This document shows positions 1 to 6,585 of a stretch of 9,772 bases of DNA, piece by piece. Position 1 is the first letter of the stretch, and the number at the start of each line of letters is the position of its first letter. This stretch comes from Phycisphaerales bacterium UBA2402 (GTDB lineage Bacteria; Planctomycetota; Phycisphaerae; Phycisphaerales; UBA1924): contig DDSA01000274.1 of assembly GCA_002343715.1 (NCBI GenBank), positions 1-9,772 on the forward strand. Direction: 5' to 3'. A program made the translations under genes and the position numbers. Below the pieces are notes generated by a model. The model was not told the DNA's origin, ran no database searches, and was given only the letters and a program-made list of their open reading frames with translations.

Positions 1-2152
1 CTTTTTCGATCTCGTCAAAAAGCACGACCGAGTAGGGGCGGCGGCGCACGGCCTCGGAAAGCTGGCCGCCCTCCTCGTAGCCGACGTATCCCGGAGGCGC
101 GCCAATGAGGCGGGAGGCGGTGTGTTTCTCCATGTATTCGCTCATGTCGAGCTGGATGAGCGCCTCGGCGCTGCCGAACATGAACTCGGCCAGGTTTTTC
201 GCCAGGAAGGTCTTGCCAACGCCGGTGGGGCCGAGGAAAAGGAACGAGCCGATGGGGCGGCGCGGATCCTTGAGGTCGGCGCGGGAGCGGCGAAGGGCTT
301 TGGAAATGGCCGCCACCGCCTCGTCCTGGCCGATGACCTTGCCTTTGAGTTCCTGCTCCATCTTGAGCAGCTTCGCGGCCTCGGCCTGCTCCATGCGCTG
401 GAGCGGCACGCCGGTCCACTTGGAGACGACGGACATGATGTCATCCTCGGACACGTCCACGATCTGCTCCTTGTTGTTCTTCCGCCAAGTGTCGAAAAGT
501 TCGTCGTAGCGGTTCTTGGCCTTGCGCTCCTTGTCGCGCAGGCGGGCGGCTTTCTCGAAGTCCTGGTCCTTGATGGAGGTCTCCTTTTCGACGCGGATGG
601 ACTCGATCTCCTCCTCGATGTCCTTGAGCTGCGGCGGGCGCGTCATGGCCGCGATGCGCGCCTTGGCCCCGGCCTCGTCCATGATGTCAATAGCCTTGTC
701 CGGAAGGAAGCGCGCCGTCAGGTAACGGGCGCTGAGGTTGACCGCCGTGCGGATGGCCTCGTCGCTGTAGTTGGCCTTGTGGTGCATCTCATATTTGCTC
801 TTCAGGCCCATGAGGATCTTGATGGCGTCCTCAATGGAGGGCTCCTCCACCTTCACCTGCTGGAAGCGGCGCTCCAGCGCGGAGTCCTTCTCAATGTACT
901 TGCGGTACTCGTTGAGCGTGGTGGCGCCGATGACCTGCAGCTCCCCGCGGCTGAGCGCGGGCTTGATGATGTTGCTGGCGTCCATGGTGCCCTCGGCGGA
1001 GCCGGCGCCAACGATGGTGTGCATCTCGTCAATGAAAAGGATCACATTCTTGTTGCGCCGGATCTCGTCCATCACCGCCTTGATGCGCTCCTCGAACTGG
1101 CCGCGATACTTCGTGCCCGCCACCATGAGAGCGAGGTCCAGCGTGATGACGCGCTTGTCGCGCAAAATCTCCGGCACGTTGCCAACGGCGATCTCCTGGG
1201 CCAGCCCCTCCACGATGGCCGTCTTGCCCACACCCGCCTCGCCGATGAGAACGGGGTTGTTCTTGGTGCGGCGGCAGAGGATTTGAATGACACGCGCGAT
1301 CTCGTCCGCGCGCCCGATGACGGGGTCCATCTCCCCTTTCTGCGCCACCTCGGTCAAGTCGCGCCCGAAGGCGCGCAGGGCGGGCGTCTTCTCGTTTTTC
1401 TTCTTCTTTTTTTCCTCGTCAACGCTGCCGCCTGGGGTCACGTTTTCCGCGTCGTCGTCATCCTCGCCCGCCGCGCCGCCTGAGAAGTTTGGATCCAGTT
1501 CGCGCAGGATCTCGTTGCGCGCCTTGTCCAGGTTCACATCCAGCGTGCGCAGCACCTGCGCGGCCACGCCCTCGCCCTCGCGCAGCAGGCCGAGCAGAAT
1601 GTGCTCCGTGCCGACATAGGAGTGGTTGAGCGCCTTTGCCTCCTTGCTGGCCAGTGCCAGCACCTTCTTCACACGCGGGGTGTAGGGGATGTTCCCCACC
1701 ATCTTTGTCTCCGGGCCGGAGCCCACCTGCTGCTCCACATGCAGGCGCACGGTCTCCAGGTCGAGACCGAGCTTGGTCAGCACATTGACGGCCACGCCCT
1801 GGCCGAGCTTGATCAGGCCCAGCAGCAGGTGCTCGGTGCCGACGTAGTTGTGATTCAGGTTCCGCGCCTCTTCGATCGCGTACTCGATGACCTTCTTGGC
1901 GCGCGGGGTCTGGGGGAGGCGGCCCATCGTGACCATCTCGGGCCCGGCCTTGACGAGTTTTTCGACCTCGAGGCGCACGCGGCGGAGATCGACATCAAGA
2001 TTCCGCAGGACGTTGGCACCGACGCCCGAGCCTTCCTTCACCAGGCCGAGCAGGATGTGCTCGGTCCCGATGTACTCATGGTTGAGTCGCTGGGCCTCCT
2101 GGTTGGCGAGGGCCATCACCTTGCGGGCACGGTCTGTAAAACGCTCGAACAT
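1..2152 (-). CDS. clpC: ATP-dependent Clp protease ATP-binding subunit ClpC, C-terminus beyond window, apparent chimera
   Basis: AAA+ unfoldase that feeds substrates to the ClpP peptidase in the cytoplasm. 717 codons are present from ATG at 2152; the frame is open to the left edge, so roughly the last 100-150 residues are missing. Visible in order: three Clp N-terminal half-repeats (about residues 1-66, 83-143, 159-220, each with a GTEH(I/L)LLGL core); an acidic then lysine-rich linker (about 225-255); NBD1 with Walker A GEAGVGKT (304-311) and Walker B ILFIDE (D375, E376); a UvrB/UvrC-like coiled segment near 515-560; NBD2 with Walker A GPTGVGKT (641-648) and Walker B LFDE (D713, E714). The middle UVR segment marks ClpC rather than ClpB. 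Both Walker lysines are in frame with the start, so there is no frameshift. Odd: ClpC normally has two half-repeats, and residues up to about 113 look planctomycete while the rest looks verrucomicrobial (see findings). The family call is very secure; integrity of the gene is not. Confidence 0.95.
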   Translation of the reverse strand, partial: MFERFTDRARKVMALANQEAQRLNHEYIGTEHILLGLVKEGSGVGANVLRNLDVDLRRVRLEVEKLVKAGPEMVTMGRLPQTPRAKKVIEYAIEEARNLNHNYVGTEHLLLGLIKLGQGVAVNVLTKLGLDLETVRLHVEQQVGSGPETKMVGNIPYTPRVKKVLALASKEAKALNHSYVGTEHILLGLLREGEGVAAQVLRTLDVNLDKARNEILRELDPNFSGGAAGEDDDDAENVTPGGSVDEEKKKKKNEKTPALRAFGRDLTEVAQKGEMDPVIGRADEIARVIQILCRRTKNNPVLIGEAGVGKTAIVEGLAQEIAVGNVPEILRDKRVITLDLALMVAGTKYRGQFEERIKAVMDEIRRNKNVILFIDEMHTIVGAGSAEGTMDASNIIKPALSRGELQVIGATTLNEYRKYIEKDSALERRFQQVKVEEPSIEDAIKILMGLKSKYEMHHKANYSDEAIRTAVNLSARYLTARFLPDKAIDIMDEAGAKARIAAMTRPPQLKDIEEEIESIRVEKETSIKDQDFEKAARLRDKERKAKNRYDELFDTWRKNNKEQIVDVSEDDIMSVVSKWTGVPLQRMEQAEAAKLLKMEQELKGKVIGQDEAVAAISKALRRSRADLKDPRRPIGSFLFLGPTGVGKTFLAKNLAEFMFGSAEALIQLDMSEYMEKHTASRLIGAPPGYVGYEEGGQLSEAVRRRPYSVVLFDEIEK
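1810..1860 (-). other. Probable recombination or assembly junction inside clpC
   Basis: This stretch encodes residues about 98-114 ([17 protein letters not shown]), a core conserved in every ClpC. Upstream in the protein the text matches what I know of planctomycete ClpC ([20 protein letters not shown] start, [15 protein letters not shown] second repeat). Directly after it the text switches to [11 protein letters not shown] and later [17 protein letters not shown], which I associate with Verrucomicrobiota ClpC. The switch leaves one planctomycete first repeat, one hybrid repeat and one verrucomicrobial second repeat. The exact crossover cannot be placed within the conserved core. The lineage labels come from memory of the family. 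Confidence 0.55.
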
Positions 2153-2674
2153 GATCTTCTCCGCTGGACTGCTTCCTCGAACTTGCTCCGGCTACCGACG
2201 TTCAGGCACCGACCGCGTGATCGGCTTTCACTCCTTCACCTTGCCGCTGGCGATCACCCGCTTGGGTTGTGCGCCGCTCGTGCACGTTGTCTTGATCTAG
2301 ATTCGACATTGTGCCCGCGAGAGTTTGTAGATATTGAGTTGTTGCATGATTGTCTACGGTGAGAGTGCGCTGCTCGTTCGCCCGGGATCGCCCCGGGAAG
2401 GGGTATGGCAGGGTACACACGTCCTCCGTAGCGGTCTGAGGCGTGCATTCGGCGTGCCGGAATGATCGGGCAGTCTGAGGCCATGGGACGGGTGCGGGAG
2501 AAGGAACAACGTGTGGTACCAGGCAGGGGTGCCGGTTTGGCAGGCGGGCGGACTTTGGTTTGAAAGTTCACGGAGCGTTGAGTCGTTGAGCGGGGTGATT
2601 CGTATCCCGGAGCATCGGCACTCCGACCCGCCCGCATCGGTCGGATCTGTCCGGCATCGCCTATCGTCTCTCCC
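2153..2674. other. Divergent intergenic region between clpC and the kinase-fold gene
   Basis: 522 bp with no convincing gene. The part at 2290-2356 is clearly more AT-rich than its surroundings and is the likely core promoter area for clpC. I looked for a CIRCE heat-shock operator (TTAGCACTC and its mirror) and did not find one. Two CCCGGG palindromes lie five bases apart at 2381-2397. Nothing resembling a riboswitch or an RNA gene was recognised. The half nearer the kinase-fold gene (2400-2674) shows no clear promoter. Confidence 0.6.
2328..2356 (-). promoter_or_regulatory. Candidate sigma-70-type promoter for clpC
   Basis: Reading the minus strand, TAGACA (2356-2351) matches the -35 consensus at five of six positions. 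It is followed after exactly 17 bases by TATCTA (2333-2328), a weak -10 that keeps the leading TAT. It sits in the most AT-rich part of the spacer and would give a leader of about 170 nt before the clpC ATG. This is pattern matching only. Confidence 0.3.
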
Positions 2675-3463
2675 GTGCACGATGCTCTACAGAATGAACC
2701 CGATGCGCTCGGTCCGTTCAGGCTGGTCCGCGAAGCGGGGCGCGTGGTGCTGGGACCCGGACTCTCTGCAAGGCGATGGATCGCCATCGACGACCGGGTG
2801 CTGTCCAACCATGTGGTCTATGCGCTCGACGGCTGCCGCGGTCGGGCGAGGGTTCGCCGCGTCATGGCGGCGGCGGAGGCGGTGGCGGAGCAGTCCGCCG
2901 CGCACATGCTGCCGATCCAATCGGTGACGGTGTGCCCCCGCCGGGGAGTGTGTGTCGTGACGGCGTACACGGGGCACAACATCGGGCTGTGCACCGTGTG
3001 CGAGTTGATCGCCCAGCGCGGGGCCGGGCTTTCGGTGGCGGAACTGCGTCGCGCTGTCGAGCACGCGGGGTCGGCGCTGGCCGCGCTGCACCAACGGGGG
3101 CTGGTCGATGGGGCGTTGTGCCTGTCCCGGCTGTTGGTGGACCGGGGTGGGCGGATTCATACCGAACTCTGCGGCTTGTGGGCGGCGGTGGTCGGCTATT
3201 CGTGCAACAGCGAGACCATCCGGGACGATGTGCGATCGCTTGTCAGGATGACGGGCGAGATGATCGGGCGTGATGATGAGCGGGTTCGAGCCGAGTTCGC
3301 GCGATGGCTGGCCGATGGTCTGGACCCGCTGGGGGGCTACCCGTCCGTCGCGGCGGCGCTGGCCCTGCTGCCCTCCGGTCACGGCGCGGCATCCGAAGAG
3401 CCGCGGATCGGCGTGATCCGCGGGCTACTGGACAGGCTGCGCGGCGTCGTGGCATCGCGCTGA
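2675..3463 (+). CDS. Protein-kinase-fold protein lacking catalytic residues (predicted pseudokinase)
   Basis: 262 residues, GTG start. GTG 2675 is the first possible start after the in-frame stop at 2579-2581, and no clear ribosome binding site precedes it. I recognise a degenerate Ser/Thr kinase layout filling almost the whole protein. LGPFRLV (12-18) is like the beta-1 strand; a strand and hinge-like stretch lies around 80-100; ALAALHQRGLVDGALCLSRL (134-153) lies where the catalytic loop belongs; ELCGLW (164-169) is where the DFG segment belongs; DDVRSLVRMTGEMI (184-197) is like helix F. In the catalytic loop HRDxxxxN reads DGAxxxxR, and DFG reads LCG, so the catalytic Asp, the Asn and the metal-binding Asp are absent. 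No VAIK lysine is evident. No membrane segment or signal peptide is seen. It would be predicted not to phosphorylate and may act as a regulatory or scaffolding partner. The resemblance is by eye; its partner is unknown. Confidence 0.7.
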   Translation: MHDALQNEPDALGPFRLVREAGRVVLGPGLSARRWIAIDDRVLSNHVVYALDGCRGRARVRRVMAAAEAVAEQSAAHMLPIQSVTVCPRRGVCVVTAYTGHNIGLCTVCELIAQRGAGLSVAELRRAVEHAGSALAALHQRGLVDGALCLSRLLVDRGGRIHTELCGLWAAVVGYSCNSETIRDDVRSLVRMTGEMIGRDDERVRAEFARWLADGLDPLGGYPSVAAALALLPSGHGAASEEPRIGVIRGLLDRLRGVVASR

Positions 3464-3513
3464 ACCCTCATACGCTTGGCCGATATCCCGGCTTCACTTC
3501 TCCGAGACGAACC

Positions 3514-4947
3514 ATGATCACACACTGCCTCGCTGTTGCACTCGCGCTCTCCGCCGCGGCCCAGGGCGCCGAACCCATCCGCGCGCTGCTCATCACCGGG
3601 CACAACAACCACAACTGGAAGTACACCAGCCGCGTCCACGCCGACACGCTGGAGGCCACGGGTCGTTTCGACGTGGACATCACCGACACACCTGAGAAGA
3701 CACTGGCGGAGGGGTTGGACGGGTACCGCGTCTTTGTGCTCGATTACAACGATTACGGAAGCCCGAGGCGCTGGGGCCCGGCGGCGGAGGCTGCTTTCGT
3801 GAAGGCGGTGTCGGACGGGGCGGGCGTGGTGGCGATTCACTCCGCGGACAACTCCTTCGACGGGTGGGAGGAGTACGAGAAGATGCTGGGCCTCATGTGG
3901 CGCGAGGGCACGGGGCACGGCCCCTTCCACGCGTTCGATGTGGAATGGGTTGATGTGGAGCACCCCATCACCAAGGGTCTGCCCGATTGGAAGGCCCACC
4001 CCGATGAACTCTACCACAAACTGGTGAACGTGCGAAACTCCCCGTACCACCTGCTCGCCCGCGCGATGTCGGCCACCGACAAGGGAGGGACGGGCAGGCA
4101 CGAGCCGATGGCCTACACGCTGACCTACGGCAAGGGCCGGGTCTTCGCCACGCCTCTGGGCCACGTCTGGACCCAATCGCCCGACCAGGTCGAGGGGCGC
4201 GACTCCCAGAAGGCCTCGATCGCCGATCCGATGTTCAAGAGCCTCATCGCCCGCGGCGCGGAATGGGCCGCCACCGGCGGGGTAACGCTGCCCGCGGCGT
4301 GGAAAGATGTGCGTGCCCACAACACGCTCGGGCCTGAGTGCCGCGACCATGGTTGGAGACTGCTCTTCGACGGCGCCACCACGGCGAACTGGCGCGGCTT
4401 CCGGAAAGACTCATTCCCGGACAAGGGCTGGGCCATCCGCGATGGGGAGTTGGTGGTGATGGGCGGGGGAGGCGACATCTGCACGGCGGAGGAATACGGG
4501 GACTTCGAGTTTGAGTGCGAGTGGCGTGTCTCACCGGGCGGAAACAGCGGAATCATGTACCGCTGCTCCGAGGACCATACCTACCCGTGGGAGACCGGCC
4601 CGGAGTACCAGATCCTCGACGATGCCCGGCACAAGGACGGGCAGAAGGCCAAGACCCGGGCGGGGTCCCTCTATGACGTGGTTGCTCCGGGGGCCGATGT
4701 GGTCCGCCCGGCCGGCGAGTGGAACCGGGCGAGGATCGTGGCGCGTGGCACGCGCCTCCAGCACTTCCTCAACGATATCCTCATCGTGGACATCGACACC
4801 GCGGGAGATGTCTACAAGGCTGCCCACGCCGCGAGCAAGTGGCCCGGCATGAAGAACTACAACACGAAGCCCAAAGGGCGCATCTGTCTTCAGGACCACG
4901 GTGACGAGGTGGCCTTCCGCAACATCAAGGTGAAACGCCTGGACTGA
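3514..4947 (+). CDS. Exported ThuA-like / DUF1080 (3-keto-disaccharide hydrolase) fusion protein
   Basis: 477 residues from ATG 3514. The frame is open further upstream but that part overlaps the previous gene. Residues 1-19 form a hydrophobic signal peptide (CLAVALALSAAAQGA), so export is likely, and this fixes the start. Residues about 24-255 are a ThuA-like, glutamine-amidotransferase-fold domain: ALLITGHNNHNW, then VVAIHSADNSF, then HPITKGLP and DELYHKL. Residues about 281-475 are a DUF1080 / 3-keto-glycoside hydrolase domain of concanavalin-like fold: WRLLFDG, the SPGGNSGIMYR core at 340-350, GPEYQILDD at 362-370 and a final FRNIKVKRL. Characterised DUF1080 members act on 3-keto sugars, and ThuA proteins are linked to keto-sugar metabolism, so a role in oxidised glycan breakdown is a fair inference; the substrate is unknown. 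It starts 50 bp after the kinase-fold gene and ends 102 bp before xylB, so co-transcription is possible. Confidence 0.88.
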   Translation: MITHCLAVALALSAAAQGAEPIRALLITGHNNHNWKYTSRVHADTLEATGRFDVDITDTPEKTLAEGLDGYRVFVLDYNDYGSPRRWGPAAEAAFVKAVSDGAGVVAIHSADNSFDGWEEYEKMLGLMWREGTGHGPFHAFDVEWVDVEHPITKGLPDWKAHPDELYHKLVNVRNSPYHLLARAMSATDKGGTGRHEPMAYTLTYGKGRVFATPLGHVWTQSPDQVEGRDSQKASIADPMFKSLIARGAEWAATGGVTLPAAWKDVRAHNTLGPECRDHGWRLLFDGATTANWRGFRKDSFPDKGWAIRDGELVVMGGGGDICTAEEYGDFEFECEWRVSPGGNSGIMYRCSEDHTYPWETGPEYQILDDARHKDGQKAKTRAGSLYDVVAPGADVVRPAGEWNRARIVARGTRLQHFLNDILIVDIDTAGDVYKAAHAASKWPGMKNYNTKPKGRICLQDHGDEVAFRNIKVKRLD

Positions 4948-4976
4948 AATGGCTCGCGGCGGAGCGGCGAGTTCGA

Positions 4977-5009
4977 TCGGCGCGGCGTTCCCGCACGGTC
5001 GGCGCGGCG
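4977..5009 (+). repeat. Pair of 11-bp direct repeats upstream of xylB
   Basis: TCGGCGCGGCG occurs at 4977-4987 and again at 4999-5009, exactly 22 bp apart, about two helical turns. It lies in the 102-bp gap before xylB, a position where a regulator could bind. In DNA this GC-rich it could be chance. Confidence 0.35.
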
Positions 5010-5036
5010 ACGCTCGATCCGACTCGGAGTGTCATC

Positions 5037-5041
5037 GGGAG
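5037..5041 (+). promoter_or_regulatory. Ribosome binding site deciding the xylB start
   Basis: GGGAG lies eight bases before ATG 5050. An in-frame GTG at 5029 would put this site inside the gene and would add seven residues before the conserved FGGY N-terminus, so ATG 5050 is preferred. Confidence 0.6.
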
Positions 5042-5049
5042 CGCACACC

Positions 5050-6576
5050 ATGTCCCACCTCCTCGGCATCGACATCGGCACATCCGGTGCGAAAGCAGTG
5101 ATCATCGACGATCGCGGCGGGGTCATCGCGGAGGCGACCGCCGAGTATCCGCTCTACCAGGATGCTCCGCTGCACTCCGAACAAGACCCCGAGGATTGGT
5201 GGACGGGTGCGGCGGGCGCCATCCGGGAAGCCCTGTCGAAGGCACCCGGGCTCGAGATCGGGTCGGTGGGTCTCTCCGGGCAGATGCACGGGCTGGTGAT
5301 GCTCGGGGCCGAAGCCCGCGATTCTGGCGGGAAGGCCCCGGCGCTCGCTCGGGCGATGCTCTGGAACGATCAGCGCACCGCGGCTGAGTGCAGCGACATC
5401 GAACGCACCGCGGGGGGGCGGCGCACGCTGGTGGGATGGGTGGGGAACGCGGCCCTGCCGGGCTTCACGCTCCCGAAGATGCTCTGGATGCGCGGCCACG
5501 CGGCCCACGTCTGGAACAAGGCCCGGGTACTGATGCAGCCCAAGGACTTTGTGCGGTTCCGGTTGACGGGTGAGGTCGCCACCGATGTGGGCGATGCCAG
5601 CGGGACACTCCTCTTTTCACCCGACAGCCGCGCCTGGAGCGAGCGGGCGATCGCGGCGTTCGGCATACGACCCGAGTGCCTTCCACGACCCTTGGAATCG
5701 GCATCGTTCGCGGGGCGGGTGAGCGCGTGGGCCTCCGAGCAGACGGGCCTGCGGGTCGGCACACCGGTCGCCGCGGGCAGCGGTGACAACCAGTGCGGCG
5801 CGGTCGGGGCCGGTGTCGTGTCGCCGGGCATGGTGTGCGCCACGCTGGGCACCAGCGGGGTCATCTATGCGCACGCCGATGCGCCGAAAAAGGATGTCGC
5901 CGATCCGGCGGTGTGCGGGCGGTTGCACACGATGTGCGCCGCGACCGGCACCGAGGGCTGGTGCATCACGGGGTGCATGCTGGCCGCGGGGTACGCGCTG
6001 CGGTGGGCGCGGAGCGTCGTAGCGCCCGGCGCGGCGTACGACGCGCTGATGGATGAGGCGGCGAGCGTGCCGCCGGGGTGTGAGGGGCTGGTCTTTCTGC
6101 CGTACCTGACCGGCGAGCGATGCCCCCACGCCGATCCGTACGCGCGGGGCGGCTGGATCGGCCTGACCTCGCGGCACACGCGGGCGCACCTGATCCGCGC
6201 GGTGGTCGAGGGCGTGACCTTCGGCATGGGGCAGATCCTGGATTTGGCGAGATCGATCGGCGTGCCCGTCGTGTGCGCCCGGCTGACGGGCGGCGGGAAC
6301 CGTTCCGCCTTCTGGCGTCAGGTCCAGGCGGATGTCTACGGCTGCCCGGTGGAGACGACGAACACCGAAGAGGGAGGGGCGGCCTTCGGCGCGGCGATGC
6401 TCGGCGGTGTGGCGGCGGGGGTGTGGCCGAGCGTTGCCGCGGCGTGCGCCGCGACCGTGAGCGTGCATGAGCGGCGCGAGCCCGAGCGGCCCGATGCGTA
6501 CCGCGCTGCCCGTGATTCGTACGGTGCGATGTACCCCGCGCTTAAAGAACGATTTGCCGCTCTGCCGGCGGGCTAA
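5050..6576 (+). CDS. xylB: Xylulokinase (FGGY-family carbohydrate kinase)
   Basis: 508 residues, close to the usual xylulokinase length. It phosphorylates D-xylulose with ATP to D-xylulose 5-phosphate in the cytoplasm, feeding the pentose phosphate pathway. Visible: GIDIGTSGAKA (6-16), the phosphate-binding start with D8; GLSGQMHGLV (74-83), the loop typical of xylulokinases within FGGY kinases; LWNDQRT (104-110); QPKDFVRFRLTG with DVGDASGTLLF; GSGDNQCGAVGAG with the expected catalytic D246; ATLGTSGVIYA; FLPYLTGERCPH; LTGGGNRSAFWRQVQADVYG; and EEGGAAFGAA. All the expected motifs are intact. No xylose isomerase or transporter is in the window. It follows an exported glycan-processing gene on the same strand and ends 9 bp from the convergent gcvT. 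A related pentulose kinase specificity cannot be excluded, but the QMHG loop argues for xylulose. Confidence 0.93.
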   Translation: MSHLLGIDIGTSGAKAVIIDDRGGVIAEATAEYPLYQDAPLHSEQDPEDWWTGAAGAIREALSKAPGLEIGSVGLSGQMHGLVMLGAEARDSGGKAPALARAMLWNDQRTAAECSDIERTAGGRRTLVGWVGNAALPGFTLPKMLWMRGHAAHVWNKARVLMQPKDFVRFRLTGEVATDVGDASGTLLFSPDSRAWSERAIAAFGIRPECLPRPLESASFAGRVSAWASEQTGLRVGTPVAAGSGDNQCGAVGAGVVSPGMVCATLGTSGVIYAHADAPKKDVADPAVCGRLHTMCAATGTEGWCITGCMLAAGYALRWARSVVAPGAAYDALMDEAASVPPGCEGLVFLPYLTGERCPHADPYARGGWIGLTSRHTRAHLIRAVVEGVTFGMGQILDLARSIGVPVVCARLTGGGNRSAFWRQVQADVYGCPVETTNTEEGGAAFGAAMLGGVAAGVWPSVAAACAATVSVHERREPERPDAYRAARDSYGAMYPALKERFAALPAG

Positions 6577-6585
6577 GCCCAACGG

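Noticed and set aside
122..1483. 453-residue plus-strand open frame opposite clpC
   Set aside because: It is the mirror of the clpC coding frame; composition is skewed to Leu/Val/His/Arg with no recognisable domain, while the opposite strand has all ClpC motifs.
1601..2362. 253-residue plus-strand open frame opposite the clpC N-terminus and spacer
   Set aside because: Antisense shadow of the Clp repeats; no motif and no ribosome binding site.
2381..2397. Two CCCGGG palindromes considered as a terminator hairpin
   Set aside because: The arms are only six bases, the loop is five, and there is no T-tract on either strand; kept only as a possible binding site.
2153..2674. CIRCE heat-shock operator
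   Set aside because: Isolated GAGTGC-like and GCACTC-like words exist but are not paired with the required nine-base spacing.
2254..2808. Minus-strand open frame in the divergent spacer
   Set aside because: Low-complexity Arg/Pro/Ser-rich translation, overlaps the kinase-fold gene, and has no family resemblance.
3304..3513. Upstream extension of the ThuA-DUF1080 frame
   Set aside because: It overlaps the kinase-fold gene and would bury the signal peptide that begins at ATG 3514.
3379..4350. 323-residue minus-strand open frame opposite ThuA-DUF1080
   Set aside because: Antisense shadow in high-GC DNA; the plus frame carries a signal peptide and two recognisable domains.
5617..6582. 321-residue minus-strand open frame opposite xylB
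   Set aside because: Antisense shadow; xylB motifs are intact on the plus strand.
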